Source: Eulemur rufifrons
Taxonomy: Eukaryota; Chordata; Mammalia; Primates; Lemuridae
NCBI RefSeq assembly: GCF_041146395.1
Contig: NC_091006.1
Location: 5,462,001-5,526,000, forward strand
Length of the DNA stretch: 64,000 nt
Reading direction: 5' to 3'
Shown: piece after piece, positions 42,240 through 56,744 of the stretch
Layout: each line of letters opens with the position of its first letter
Position numbering within the stretch: position 1 is the first letter of the stretch
Program-made: the position numbers and the translations under genes
Notes under the pieces: generated by a model
Databases searched by the model: none
What the model was told of the DNA's origin: nothing
The model's input: the letters and a program-made list of their open reading frames with translations, nothing else

Positions 42240-42907
42240 CTACATTGGTAAGGTAGTGCAGATAGAATTCCTGGTTAGAAGTCACTTTTGGTAAGATTTT
42301 GAAAATATTTCTCCTTGTCTTCCTAAAGTGTTTCCCCAAACACAGATATTTTCTTTATTTTGTTTTTGAAGTTTCTGTTTTTTAGATACTGGTTTTCCAT
42401 TTTTATCCTCCCCTATTTGTATTTCTTTCCTGCTTTCCTTTCTGGGATATTTTGTTACCTTGTTCTACAGCTCCTCTACTGAGATTGTCATTACCACTGT
42501 CGATATTTTAATTCTATTTTTAAAAACTCTCGTTTGTTTTCTAAATATTTTTTATTAGCATACTGTTCTTATTTCGTGGGTGTAATATTTCTTATCCCTC
42601 TAAAGATATTAAACTATTAGCAATAGTTTAATTTTTTGAATGGGCAGTATATATACTTAGTTCAAAAATTAGAAATATATAAAAACAACACATTGAAAAG
42701 TATTATGGTGAAATAAATTCAGGGAAAAGATGGGACTGTGGTTCTCTCACTTCTGCCTCCTACTTGCCCATGTCTCCCTATATAGATGACCAGTTTTATT
42801 AGTCTTGTTAGTTCTCTATGCAAGTGAAAACAACTATTAATACAAATTTTTTCTTTTGATTTCACAAAGAATAGCATAGTAAACAAACTTTTAACCACAT
42901 TGCCTTT
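42240..42907. other. ZNF585B intron aligned to the second unit
   Basis: Matches about 60.2-61.17 kb, apart from an Alu in the other copy. No exon was seen. Confidence 0.55.
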
Positions 42908-43064
42908 TTTTCTTTGAGACAGGTTCTTGCTCTGTTGCCTGGGCTAGAGTGCAGTGGTGTAATCATAGCTCACTGCAATCTCAAACTCCTGGGCTAAAGC
43001 GATCCTCCCTCCTTGGCCTCCCAAAATGCTAGGATTACAGGTGTGAGCCACTGTGCCCAGCTTT
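42908..43064 (-). mobile_element. Alu monomer (FLAM-like), private to this unit
   Basis: One antisense arm of about 150 bp lies between 'cacattgccttttt' and 'cacattgctttt'. The second unit has the empty site ('gcacattacttttttagtg') near 61218. It could instead be an internally deleted dimer. Confidence 0.75.
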
Positions 43065-44455
43065 CACATTGCTTTTTAAATGTTTGGCAAAATACAAAAG
43101 ATGTTATGAACAATATACAGTGGACATTCTTGTATTCTATTAGACACACAAGAAGTAGTGGAATTTCATTTTACAGTTTAGTCACATGCAGTGAGGGTGC
43201 CAGATGAATCCCAGTGAACCTCTATTTCTTTTGCTGCTGGGCAGTTTTATGATTGGGCATATTAATAATTTTAATCTAGAAGATAGGAAAAATGGATTTA
43301 GGCATAAGATATCATTGGCAAAGAAGCAGCAGTCACTTGTATTAGGCAGACTAAAGAGAGTTGGTGTTGTGTGGGATTGTTTTGTGTAGTACCATGGGGA
43401 ATACCATGTCTTAGCTGATCCTGCCAGGCTATCTTCTAGGAACACTGAGGTTTAACTGATAGTACCAGGCCACCTCTCACCTGTGAGGGCCTAATTTTGT
43501 CCTCATTTAAACATAAAAGAATGGAAAAAGATTGACTTAGAAACAAGAACCAAACGAAAGCTATGGCAGCAATTTTAGGAACAGATCAAAAGGAATTTAA
43601 GATGAAAAATACCTAAAGGGATGAAGATTGGTGGTTCATATTTATAAAAGGAATAACATCCAAAGAATTATAAAATTGTTGACATTTATTAGCTAATAAT
43701 GTATCTTTGAGCTGTATTAGCTAAAAATGAACAGAATCATTAAATATTCCATTGGCCATTTTATCACAGTACTCTCAAAAACATTGATCAAAGCAGGAAA
43801 AAAAGGTATAAACCTTTGCTATAACATTGAATCTGTTTTCTTACCAAGAGCATTATATTACAAATAAAAAAATAACAGGTTCTTGGAAAACAATGTGAAT
43901 AAACTTAATGCCACTGAACTGGACATTTTGGCATTTTAATTTTATATTTTTTTCACAATTTAAAAAAATTCAGTGAAGTCCTACATTTAAAATTTGTGTC
44001 ATAGAGCTACACTGTAGATGGAAAAAATACAGATTTAAATGCCTTTTTAAGGAATCCTGGAAGTTTGGGGAAAAAAAAATAAAGACAAAATGTGAGTTAT
44101 GGTTTTAACTGAAGAAGTTAGGAAAAGAACAAGTCAATAAAGATAAAAGAACAGTAAGGACTGAAAAAACATAAGGAAAGAAATCAATCACAGAGAAGAA
44201 AAATAGTTGATAGAGATGTTTAACAGAAACACAAGTTGCTTCTACATGGTAATGATCAAGGAAAGGGAGTACAGATAAATATTTAATATAACCAAAGTAT
44301 GTAACAAAACAGGAGAAATAGTTATTTAATACTTCTATACCTAAGATTTTTCCCTTTTGTTTAGCATAACCAGTAAGCTCTAAAACAAAATAACTATAGT
44401 CCCTTCATATTATGTAATATCCATTGTTTGAATTTCTCTAAATGTGTCATAAATG
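43065..44455. other. Conserved intron block shared by both units
   Basis: From about 43080 to 44340 it aligns closely with 61220-62618, including 'aagatatcattggcaaagaa' in both. Overlapping antisense ORFs in both copies (43182-43445 and 61372-61596) reflect shared ancestry and differ by indels. Alignment is lost after 44340. Confidence 0.5.
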
Positions 44456-44459
44456 TTTT

Positions 44460-44780
44460 TTTAATGTTGGTTCTTTTTTTTATTATATTATTTCAACATA
44501 TTGCAGGGTTTACGTTGTATATATTGCCCTTGCCCTACCTGAGTCAGAGCTTCAAGCGTGTCCATCCCCCAAATGATGTGCATCGCACCCATTACATGTG
44601 TTTATACCCATCCCCTCCTTCCCCCTCCCATCTGCCTGACACCTGATGAATGTTATTACTATATATGCACTTAAGTGTTGAAAAGTTAATACCAATTTGA
44701 TGGTGAGTACATGTGGTGCTTGTTTTTCCATTCTTGGGCTACTCCACTTAGTAGAATGGGTTCCAGCTGTTAATTTTAAT
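44460..44780 (-). mobile_element. L1 3' UTR fragment
   Basis: 'tatttcaacatattgcaggg', 'cctgagtcagagcttcaagc' and 'ggtgagtacatgtggtgctt' are the antisense 3' UTR of the same L1 lineage as at 6.9 and 34.9 kb. Confidence 0.8.
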
Positions 44781-46644
<1,864 letters not shown>

Positions 46645-46898
46645 TGAAAGGAGGCCTCACTGAGAGTGTTCCCATTCTCTGTTAAATGAATGCTGTGAAG
46701 CATCTTAAATAGGTATTGGTTTGTCCTTGGTTTTTGTCCAGGATTGTTTATCCCTTTAGAGCACTCAGAATATTACTTTATGCTTAGAGATATATGGTTA
46801 CTTTTCTGAATAAATCCTCATTGAACAATAAGACTTTATAGATTGTACTTTGAAACATGATTAGCTTGACCCAGTCCTTTATCATTTCCCACGTACAG

Positions 46899-46991
46899 GG
46901 TACCAAGTTCCCAGAGCAGAGGTTGTCATGTTGGAGCAAGGAAAGGAGCCGTGGGCATTGCAGGGTGAGAGTCCACATCAGAGTTGTCCAG
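46899..46991 (+). CDS. ZNF585B: KRAB-B exon of ZNF585B
   Basis: The 93-nt exon follows acceptor 'cccacgtacag' and ends at donor GTGAGT, phase 1 to phase 1. It encodes '[17 protein letters not shown]', the KRAB-B core, about residues 67-97. The same exon recurs at 63492. Confidence 0.94.
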
Positions 46992-48584
46992 GTGAGTCAG
47001 TGTGACCCAGGTAGGTGGGAGATGGGAATAAATCTCAGCTGTCTTGACAAAGACTGGTACCTTTGAAATGCTATTAAGGTGGCTCTTCTGGAAGGTTCTG
47101 AATTTTTTGTATTGCTTGAGAATCCTTGACATTGGCCTCTTAGATAACTAAATGCCTTCTACCTAGATGACCTTTGTCATTTCTGTCTTCTTTGGCTTTT
47201 TGGATTCTCAATCATGTGCAAGTGTGCCTCATTAAAGATCTTTCTTTCTTGATTATACACTTTTTCTCTAACATTCTTTTTTTTTTTTACCTTCCCCATA
47301 GTCTTAGAGTCCTTCTTTATACATTTAGGCATTCATGGATCTGCTTCCTTTCACAATTAATATTATGTGTTACACACTCCTACTCCTATAAGTCCCTTTT
47401 TATTTCTTTCTCACTGTAAGATGCCTTATAACTTCATATCCAATCAGGCTCTCTTCCTCTTTTTTCCATAGGCACTGCGTTGAGATTTCTCACTTCTTCC
47501 CAATTGTCCATGCTGTCCATCTAACGGATGAATTGGGGGTCACTGTCATTTAATCTTGGGGAGTATCTTTCTGATGTGTTTGATGTTATTAATCACCCTT
47601 CCAGCATTTCTTCTAATGCTGACTGAGGGATTCCACATGGACTGGGTCTCTCTAGTTGGTTGGGTTTTTTTTGTTATTGCTTTGTTTTTGTACTTTGTCC
47701 AATGAGATTTGAATTTAATCATAGTCCTGTGTTTAGGGCACACTATCACCATGATTCTGGGTGAGGATTCTCTCTTAATTTTATTTGGATTTAATCTCTT
47801 TTTTATCCTTTCTCCACACCAATCTCAATTCCCACCATAAGCCCCTGTTTTAGATGATGGAAACATCTGTGAATTCATGCATATTGTAAAATTTAAAGTG
47901 AATTAGAGTTCTGTATCATCGCTTTATATAAATGTTGCAGTGCTCTATATCTTTTTCTTTGCCTTACTTTTTCCACTTCAATCCATGCTGCAGTGTGTTC
48001 ATCTAGTTTATTTCTTCTTGCCTATCAAAACACTATCCCCTCCCTCTTCATAAGATTACCCACCCTCACCCTTTTCTCTGTGTTGAATCTGGATGAGCCA
48101 TTTGTACCGCCCACTCCCTGCTGCTAGCTGTTCTTTGAGTTAAAATCACCTGTTTCTCCTTTGAGAAGGGAAGTTTTCGTTTCATATATATAGCACAGAA
48201 TCTCTGAAAAAAACCTTCTTTTGTATTAAAAGGGAAGGTGATGATAGCAATGATATTAGGTTGTATTTGAATGTAGAAGAATTGTGCCAGATTGGTGACC
48301 AGATAGAGACCTATCAGCAAATAGAAAATAAATATTTAAGTGGCGTTGCTGTCATCAAGTCATACTACAAAGAAGTATTATGAATATAAGTGCATTAGAA
48401 AAATAATTCCTGTGAGCCCATATATCTCATTCCTCTAAAGAACCAACCCATTAATGTGACCCATTTGGAAATGTTTGAAGCATAATTTAGATTTATAGCA
48501 TCATAATCAAAATAATGTTAAAATTTAAAGATTATCAAAATGGTTAAATTTCTTCCTGTACTGACCATAAGTGTATTCCAACAG
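46992..48584. other. ZNF585B intron before the finger exon
   Basis: It is homologous to the end of the window (63.59-64.0 kb) in its first part. No other exon was found. Confidence 0.5.
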
Positions 48585-50602
48585 GAGAAAAATTACTGGA
48601 CCATAATCAATGTGGAAAAATCCCAAGTTATAAACAAACATCCCCTCAACATCAGAAAATACATTCTGGAGACAACTTCAACAAATGTGCCAAATTTCAA
48701 ACGATCTTCACCCAAAAGTTACAGTTCAAGGTACATCTGAAAGGTCATACAGGAGAAAAACTGTATGTATGTATTGAATGTGGCAAGGCTTTTGTGCAGA
48801 AGTCAGAATTCATTACACATCAAAAAACCCATACTAAAGACAAGCCGTACAAAGGCAATGAATGTGGAAAATCCCTTTTCCAAGCATCTTCTGTCTTTAG
48901 GCATCAGAGAATTCATACCAGAGAAAGTCTCTGTGAATGCAGTGAATGTGGGAGAGGCTTCCCTTATGACTCAGATCTCAGTGTACATGAGAAAATTCAT
49001 ACTGGACAGAGAGACCCTGAATGTAGAGATTGTGGCAAAGCCTTCACACAAAAGTCTACCCTCCAGATACATGAGGAAATTCATACAAGTGAGGGATCTT
49101 ACATATGTATTGAATGTGGACAGGCCTTCATCCAGAAGACACAATTGATTGCACATCAAAGAATTCATATTGGAGAAAAACCATATGAATGCAGTCGCTG
49201 TGGGCAATCCTTCGTTTCCAAGTCCCAACTTCAGGTACATCAACAAATTCACACAAAAGTGAAGCCCTATGTAAGTGCCAAATATGAGAAGGTCTTCAAT
49301 AATAGTTCCAACCTCATTACACATGAGAAAGTTAAAATTAGAGAGAAATCCTTCATATGCACTGAATGTGGGAAGGCATTTACCTACAGGTCAGAGTTGA
49401 TTATACATCAGAGAATTCACACTGGAGAGAAGCCTTATGAATGCAGTGACTGTGGAAAAGCCTTCACTCAGAAGTCAACACTCACAGTGCATCAGAGAAT
49501 TCATACGGGAGAAAAATCATATGTATGCATGAAATGTGGTCTAGCCTTTATCCGGAAGGCACACTTGGTTGCACATCAAATAATTCATACTGGAGAGAAA
49601 CCTTATGAATGTTGTCAGTGTGGGAAATTCTTTACTTCCAAGTCACAACTCCATGTGCATAAACGGATTCACACAGGAGAAAAACCCTATATGTGCAATA
49701 AATGTGGAAAGGCTTTCACCAGCAGGTCAAATCTAATTACACATCAGAAAACTCACACAGGAGAGAAAGCCTATATTTGTTCTAAATGTGGAAAGGCCTT
49801 CACTCAGAGGTCAGACTTGATTACACATCAGAGAATCCATACTGGAGAGAAACCGTATGCATGTAGTACCTGTGGAAAAGCCTTCACACAGAAGTCAAAC
49901 CTCACTATACACCAGAAAATTCATACTGGAGAGAGACAATATGAATGCCATGAATGTGGGAAAGCTTTCAACCAGAAATCAATACTCATTGTGCATCAGA
50001 AGATTCACACAGGAGAAAAACCTTACGTTTGCACTGAGTGTGGAAGAGCGTTCATCCGGAAGTCAAACTTTATTACTCACCAGAGAATTCACACTGGAGA
50101 GAAACCTTATGAATGCAGTGATTGTGGAAAATCCTTCACCTCCAAGTCTCAGCTCCTGGTGCATCAGCCAATTCACACAGGAGAGAAACCCTATGTGTGT
50201 GCTGAGTGTGGGAAAGCCTTTAGTGGCAGGTCTAATCTCAGTAAACACCAGAAAACTCACACAGGAGAAAAGCCCTACATGTGCTCTGAATGTGGGAAGA
50301 CCTTCAGACAGAAGTCAGAGTTGATTACACATCATAGAATTCATACTGGGGAGAAACCTTATGAATGCAGTGACTGTGGGAAATCTTTCACTAAGAAATC
50401 ACAGCTCCAGGTGCATCAGCGAATTCACACAGGAGAGAAGCCTTATGTGTGTGCTGAGTGTGGGAAGGCCTTTAGCAATAGGTCAAATTTGAATAAACAC
50501 CGGACAACACACACTGGAGACAAACCCTACAAGTGTGCAGTCTGTGGGAAAGGCTTCTTTCAGAAATCAGTGCTCAACATGCATCAGAGTATTCACACCT
50601 GA
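48585..50602 (+). CDS. ZNF585B: KRAB zinc-finger repressor, finger exon with 20 canonical C2H2 fingers
   Basis: The exon begins at 48585 after acceptor 'tattccaacag' (phase 1, Pro-Gly-Glu-Lys) and ends in TGA at 50602. With exons at 41906, 46495 and 46899 it gives 2310 nt, which is 769 residues plus stop, the length I recall for human ZNF585A and B. I count 20 canonical C2H2 fingers (about residues 159-769). Three more are degenerate: one before the first (second Cys replaced by Phe), one with a lost first Cys (KGNEC) and one with both Cys lost (VSAKYEKV). The proximal open frame begins well before any in-frame ATG, so the start must come from the upstream exons. Distinguishing residues ('GFPYDSDLS', '[10 protein letters not shown]') and gene order favour B over A. 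The protein is a nuclear DNA-binding repressor whose target is unknown. Confidence 0.93.
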
Positions 50603-50884
50603 GATAAAGAGAGTGAGAAAACCTCACTGAGGACAGGTTTGATTGTATATTATTGATCCATGCAGCAAGAAAATATGTATATTATTTGAACTAGAAATGC
50701 CCACATCAGAATGTCACACATTATTGTTCAGAAAAGGATGTCTGAGAAAGCACTGAATGAGGTGAGGGAAGCTTCCCACATTGTCACTAGCCTGATTAAA
50801 CCTTGGAACATTCATCCTGAGAAGGAACCAAGTCAATTGGGTTGATTAGAAAAAGCCTTCTCAAAAAAAAAAAAAATAATAATA

Positions 50885-50915
<31 letters not shown>

Positions 50916-51037
50916 AAGAAATAAAAAGCCTTCTCAAGAAAACTACAATACAACACTGTTACCAAATTCTTCATAAGAAAGATGATATTAAGTTATGTTA
51001 AAGATAATTCTGTTTCCTGTGGAATATGTACAGTGCC

Positions 51038-51043
51038 AATAAA
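51038..51043 (+). promoter_or_regulatory. ZNF585B: Poly(A) signal candidate, proximal
   Basis: AATAAA in 'gccaataaactg', about 440 nt after the stop codon, with T/G-rich sequence downstream. Confidence 0.55.
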
Positions 51044-51224
51044 CTGAATGCTAAAACAACATAATATATGTGGTGGTAATAAGTCCTATGTTCTGTGAGT
51101 TGTTTATTGCAGACACATCATCTGACAGAATTGTGGGTGATTTTTCATTCTTTTTTTTTGAATCTAACACAGTTGTGTGTATCTAATCTGCCACTGCATA
51201 TTTTTATCCAAAAAGAGATACTGC

Positions 51225-51230
51225 AATAAA
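51225..51230 (+). promoter_or_regulatory. ZNF585B: Poly(A) signal candidate, distal
   Basis: AATAAA in 'tgcaataaaaatattcc', followed by a GT-containing stretch at 51239-51246. Confidence 0.45.
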
Positions 51231-51639
51231 AATATTCCTTGTGTATACAGACACAAGCCTCAGACTCTATATTGTTATCTACCACCATGACTTGCAGCCA
51301 CTCTCATCAGCCACTAGTAATGTCTCTGAGCCTCTCAAGTCATCTGTACATTGTCTCTTCATCTGCAGCATGTTGTCTTGTGAACTTCCACTACACTCAG
51401 GAAAACTCCTAAGGTAAGAATTTTCAGGTCACCTGGTTAACTGAAGTCTCCCTTCTGCTGTCATAGTTTTTCCAACTCATTTGCCTTCCTTAAGGATGTG
51501 GCTTTCATAACAAATGAATAGCTCATATTAAAACCAACACCAGCATATGTTCACTGTCTGCTCTGTGTCCATCTTTGTGTCATATACTCCACAAGAACAT
51601 TCTCCCCCATGTATGTCAAACACATCCATTCAGTTCCTG

Positions 51640-51960
51640 GCTCAGTTCCTTTGCATTTGCAGTTACCTCTCCAAAGAGCAGTTCTTTATTATATCTGTGT
51701 GGCTTGCTCCCTCATGTCTTTCCTCCCATGACACCTCACAGGCTTTCCCTGCCCTTCTCTGCCTGTCTGGTTTAAAATTCCAGCCCCTTACCCTTCCTCC
51801 TTTATTCTTCTCCACAGCACTTACAACCACGGTGCATTGTATATTTTGCTTATTTGTCTATGGCTTCCACACTAGAACATTTTTCCGTGTTCACCATTAG
51901 GAACCTAGAGTCATGTCTGCCATACAGCAGGCATTCCATAAATGCACATTACAGCATGTT
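51640..51960 (+). repeat. LINE-2 3' fragment
   Basis: 'ggctcagttcctttgcattt', 'ttctccacagcacttacaac' and 'catacagcaggcattccata' follow the sense L2 3' end. Confidence 0.6.
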
Positions 51961-52735
51961 GACCCCTGCTCATCACATCACTTCCCTCTGTTTCTATGTG
52001 GCAGTATGAGATGCTCTAGTAGGGAGAACCAATTTGCTTGAAACACACCAGGGTTCCTCACCTCTAGTCTACCTGGGCTGTGTCCCTTCCTGACCCCAAA
52101 GGTCAAGAGTCAGTGTAAACGTTTTGGCCTGATGCCATCCCATTTAAAGAATGATAACTGAGGTATGAGAAATCCCATGTGGGTGCTTGCTTCCAGGATT
52201 CCCTGCCATGATTCCAAAATCCCAAAGCTCCAAAGTGATTGCAAAATCCCTGCTCATTCTTCCTCTGCATGCGCAGCTCTGCCCTGTCCCAGTTGTATTT
52301 TGACAGGTCCCCACTCCCCCCAGAACCCAGTGTACACGCCTGCTCATCTTGCCCAAAGAAAGTTGCCCGAAGCCAATAATAAGGAGGGGCCGAGAGTGAC
52401 AGGTGGATCTTCCTTGGATATTAGGTGTCCAACCCTACCTAAATAGGCAGCAGTGTCCTCACAGATGCTGGCATATGGTCTGGTCTGACTGAATGTTAAG
52501 CTACTCTGTGGCCCCTCTGATACCAGCAGAAAGGTTTGTCTGGGTCCAGTCCATTGGCAGTGCAGGGAGTGGGAAATAGTTGGACTGTGCAGAGATGGTC
52601 TTGCCTTTGTGAAGGGCAGGATGGAGAGGTAAGGACCGAGGCCAAGGTACAGAACCTCATGAAGGGAACAGGGCCAGGGCTTCCTCTTTAACCCCCAACC
52701 CCTAATCAAGCAATGCTTGGTGACACATCCTATTA
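51961..52735. other. Intergenic, nothing recognised
   Basis: A GC-neutral stretch with short ORFs only. Confidence 0.4.
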
Positions 52736-52739
52736 CCCC

Positions 52740-53720
52740 ACCTTAGATCAATGTCTGCTGATCCATCATTAGCTCTCCTTCATCTCACTCCTTCACGGTA
52801 CTTGATGATCCAGTATATGCCCTTCCTCATCTTACAATATCTGCTGATCCACTCTTAACCTCCCTTTACCTCATCCAGTAGTGTATCGGTGGCTTCATGA
52901 TTATTCCCCCAATTTAGGAGGTCTTGTGACCCACTATTATCCCCAACTTAGGACAATGTCTGCTGATCCTCTGGAAAGTGTCTGGAGATCACCACTTTCT
53001 CCCCTTCTTATCCTACCCCAGAACAATGTCTGGACACTCTCCATTAACCCCCCTTTACCTTATTCCTGTGTGTTACATCCCCTTTCATGAATTCTAAAAA
53101 ATAGTGACTGGAGATCTCATTACCTCTTCCCCAATAACCTTACTCCAGTATAATGTCTGTTGCTTCATATTACTTGTGACAACGTCTGGTAACCTCTACT
53201 CTCCACAGTGTCTGATGAACACTTATTACAACCCTCAAAATGGGGGGAGGGGTAGGTAGTGGCATACCCTACCTCATCCAACTATTATTTTCTCCTGATT
53301 CTGTTGTTATACCTTCAGCAGGACATCTTGTATTCCCCTCCATTTATTTGACCATCACAATGATGACCACTTAGCTCCCATTACTCATCTAGCAGTGTCT
53401 GTAACGTCCTAATACAGCATGTGGTGATGTCCCCAATAGCACATACTGTTAAACCTGCCTCCCTCTTGTCACGTAAGGATAATGACTGATAATGAACCAT
53501 AGTCTTCACATTTCCCATCTGTATTTTGGAGTCTCCACTACCCCTTCTTATAGGACCCCCATTAACGACCAGCCCAATGTCTATTGATGCCCATTAACTG
53601 TTAACACAATGTCTCACCCCTCCATTAAATCCAGGTAGTATTTGCTCGTTCCCTGTTGGCCCCCACTAATACTGGCTGTTGATTCCCCATTACCCACATT
53701 GCTTCATGAGGCCCTCAGTC
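52740..53720. repeat. Degenerate minisatellite between the two ZNF585 genes
   Basis: A box close to 'acaatgtctgctgatcc' recurs at about 52745, 52834, 52950, 53021, 53148, 53177, 53206, 53390, 53574 and 53601. 'cccctccattaacc'-like and 'cctcatcc'-like text lies between. Unit length varies from about 30 to 180 bp, indicating an old, decayed tandem array. Confidence 0.7.
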
Positions 53721-53924
53721 ACCTGTGGCTACTGCAAATTCCTCAGCACTCCTCCACATTTTCATGGACAGGAACCCTGGGACATTGGGATGAGGGATGA
53801 GGTTCCAGCCTCAGACCCCTCCCTCTGATTGAGGGGGTTACAGACCCAGGGTGGGCCAGGGAGGATCTGCAGGCCTGAGGAGACCACAAGTTGAGCTAAC
53901 CATTTACTACACAAGGATTGATGT

Positions 53925-54065
53925 AAGCAGAACAGTAAAAGCTGTGAATGTGCATTCAAATTTTGGTGCCAACACTGATCCACTTAGGGACACAGGGCCT
54001 GCCCAGCAACCTCCTCTGGGCTTCAATTGCCTCACCTATAAAATGGGATACAGGAGGATGAAGTG
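53925..54065 (+). repeat. MIR SINE fragment
   Basis: 'gtgcattcaaattttggtgc', 'ctgggcttcaattgcctcac' and 'ctataaaatgggatacagga' follow MIR in sense. Confidence 0.7.
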
Positions 54066-54279
54066 TTATTGGAGCGGAGCCAGCAGGGTCCAAAGGGCTC
54101 CTGTTGTTAATAATATTAGTCATAATATGACAGAAGTATGTGACCATCCTCTGCATTGCCTAGCCTCACGGAGGGAAACACATTTTATTATAAATGACTT
54201 TGAGTTATTTCTCTTATATTTATTGTAATCTAATATTACAGTACTGACATGTGCATATATACACACATATATATAAAAG

Positions 54280-54700
54280 ACTATTTTTTAAGAGCAGTTT
54301 TAGCTTCACAGTAAAATTGGGTAGAAAGTACAGAGTTTTCCCATATATCCCCTACACCCACATATGCAAAGCCTCCCCTATAATGAACATCTCCCTCCAG
54401 AGCAGTACATTTGTTGCAATTGGTGAATCTACACTGTCACTCATTATCACCCAACAAAGGCCATAGTTTACATTAGGGTTCACTCTTGATGTTGTACATT
54501 TTATGGGTTGGGACAAGTGAATAATGATATGTAGCCACCACTATAGTAGCACAAAGAGTAGTTTCACTGACCTCAAATTCCTGTGTCTGCCTATTCATCC
54601 CTTCCTCCCTGCTAATTGTGGAAACTTTTTATTATGTCTATAGTTTTGCCTTTTCCAGACGTCATATAGTTGGAACCAGGCAAGATCTTCCACCAGCAAA
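54280..54700 (-). mobile_element. L1M fragment, antisense
   Basis: 'ttttagcttcacagtaaaat' and 'gtgaatctacactgtcactc' are known antisense L1M 3' text. Confidence 0.6.
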
Positions 54701-54704
54701 AAGA

Positions 54705-54932
54705 TTGTGACTCGCTGAATGCTCACAATTGTTAGTATTTTTTAGCAAAAAAGTATTCTTTACTTAAGGTGTGTAAATTGCTTTTTTAGACATAATGCTA
54801 TCGTAGTATACTATTGCATGGTATAGTATAAATATAACTTTTATGTGCACTGGAAAAATAAAAAAAATTTGTGTGACTTGTTTTATTGTGGTGGTCTGGA
54901 ACTGAACCTGAAATATTTCTGAGGCATGCCTG
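54705..54932 (-). mobile_element. Tigger1 terminal fragment
   Basis: The end 'tttctgaggcatgcctg' is the complement of the CAGGCATACCTC-like Tigger1 terminus. 'cttttatgtgcactggaaaa' and 'cattattgctatagtg'-like text, here 'agacataatgctatcgtagt', match Tigger1 inward. Confidence 0.8.
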
Positions 54933-55004
54933 TGTTTGTATAATGCTATCACCATACCTGCTGTCTTTTTGATATTTCCCTGTAAATAGTTTTTAATTCC
55001 TTTC

Positions 55005-55230
55005 TTTTTAAGTTTTTACTATAAAAGTTTCACAGAAATACTAAGGAACAGAGTATGTACTCATCACCCTGCTTCAAGACTTATCAATCTTTATTATCTT
55101 ATTATCAAACGTTATTCTTGTTTTATCCATATACCTCTTCTCGGTGGAGTTTTTAAACCTAATATTATTCCACCCATAAATATTACCCTATAAATCTCTA
55201 AAGATAAGTTGCCACTTTTCTAACATAACC
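55005..55230 (-). mobile_element. L1M 3' fragment, antisense
   Basis: 'gtttcacagaaatactaagg' and 'atcaccctgcttcaagactt' read as an old L1 3' end. Confidence 0.5.
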
Positions 55231-56209
55231 ACATTACTGACAAAATTAACAGCAATTCCTAGGCCTCTGGTAGAGGCCTGTGTTTACTAATGGACTTACG
55301 TAGATTTTTTCCTTAGACCATCCTTTGAGAGAAGAAAGAGAACCTGGGATAAACAGAATCTAATTGTGTAACTGGGCCTATTTTTAAACTGAGTCCCAGA
55401 GAGGGACATATTGGCCTGAAGGTATCCAGCATGTCCACATCAGAATGTAGGTCCAATTTCTGCAAAACAAGTTCCCCACCTGCTGGGAGTGAAGACTTTC
55501 AGGAGAACATAGAACCTCCCATTACTGTCTGGTAGAACTTCCTGGTAGAAGCTGGCTTGTGAAGAATGTTTAAGTGTTCACTAGGTGAAAGAAATGGTAT
55601 CTTCACAACTTCCCACCTGCACCCCCCCCAAAAGACAGGTAAGGGAGTATTAGCTGCATAGAATTTCCATATAGGAGAAGCTAAGGGATGAATCAGAGAC
55701 TGTACTTAAGGTTTAATTGACACAGGAAAAATATCATTATTAATTATATTTTAATGTCTAAGTAAAATTAGCAAAGTTCTCTTTAGGTGCTTTTAGTTAT
55801 ACGTTGGCCATATTAAAGACCATTACTATTTTCATTATTGCTATCTACTATACTTGTAATTGAGAGAGTTAGTGCGAAGGCTAATGGAAATTAATGGAGA
55901 TTCAAATCTGAAATTCTCTTCCCTCCCTCAAGTCCTTCAGAACAGCACATCTGGACTTCACTCTCCTCTAGTGGCATCTTCCAGGAGAGGTGATTTTTTA
56001 TTCTAGCTCCCTCGTTCCCTCATGATTTCTCCCAATATATAATTGTTCTCAACAGTGTGCCTTATCCAGTGGGTTAATTTACCTAAATATAACATAGAGC
56101 TCCAGACCCCATCTTCACTAACTTTCTCCCTAGTAGAGGCCCAGCCAGACGAGAGTCACACACCTGTATTCTGCGTGAGAATCTCTGCCTCATTCTAGGA
56201 ACCTGGCCA

Positions 56210-56515
56210 AGAAGTCAATTCCTCTACTGTACGGAATGGGTACGCTTAGCAGATGGCGGCCCGCTCGAAGAAGCACCGACAAGGCGCGGCCATGTTCTTG
56301 TTCCGCAGCTCCGCTTACGGAACCTGCGCAACGTCTCTAACCACATATCTGCACCCTGTTGATCCCCGACAGAACGTGGCTTTCAAGTTAGATCAGAGCA
56401 TGCGCAGTACCAAGAATCCATTAGGGGTGGACCAAAAGTCCGTAAAGGGTGGTGCTAGAAGTCGGACCGGAAGTTGGAGGGGTCCTGGAAGGCGATTTCA
56501 GGACTGGGGTAAGAA
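56210..56515 (+). promoter_or_regulatory. ZNF585A: ZNF585A promoter / first exon
   Basis: It contains YY1-like 'agatggcggc' (56251-56260), NRF1-like 'gcatgcgc' (56398-56405) and an ETS 'accggaagt' (56466-56474), matching the left promoter. A plausible exon-1 donor, 'actggg|gtaagaa', lies at 56508/56509. The 88-codon ORF from 56253 is a by-product of the YY1 box (GATGGCGGC). Confidence 0.72.
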
Positions 56516-56744
56516 ATAGTTGCCTATTTTAGTACCGAGCGGTCTCTGAGATGAGTTTGGTTGGTCGCTATTAGGGAGTCTGTGGAGTTAGTAATAGGAG
56601 GTGGGGGATGTCGTCTGTGAAGTTCGTGGTTTCTGAGTTCAGTTGTTACGCGCGAGGAGTGGAGGGAGTCTGTGGTGTCCCTTCGTGGTTGTCTGTGGTA
56701 GGGTTTCTTGGGTCAGTAATGGGGCTCTTTGAAGCCCGCTTCGA

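Larger units (their letters stand above)
50603..51260 (+). other. ZNF585B: 3' UTR of ZNF585B
   Basis: AT-rich 3' sequence follows the stop codon. It contains an A/TA/GA simple repeat at about 50863-50921 and two AATAAA signals. Confidence 0.65.

Noticed and set aside
56253..56519. 88-codon ORF in the ZNF585A promoter
   Set aside because: It begins at the YY1-type GATGGC box and is not conserved as a frame in the ZNF585B promoter, whose ORF differs.
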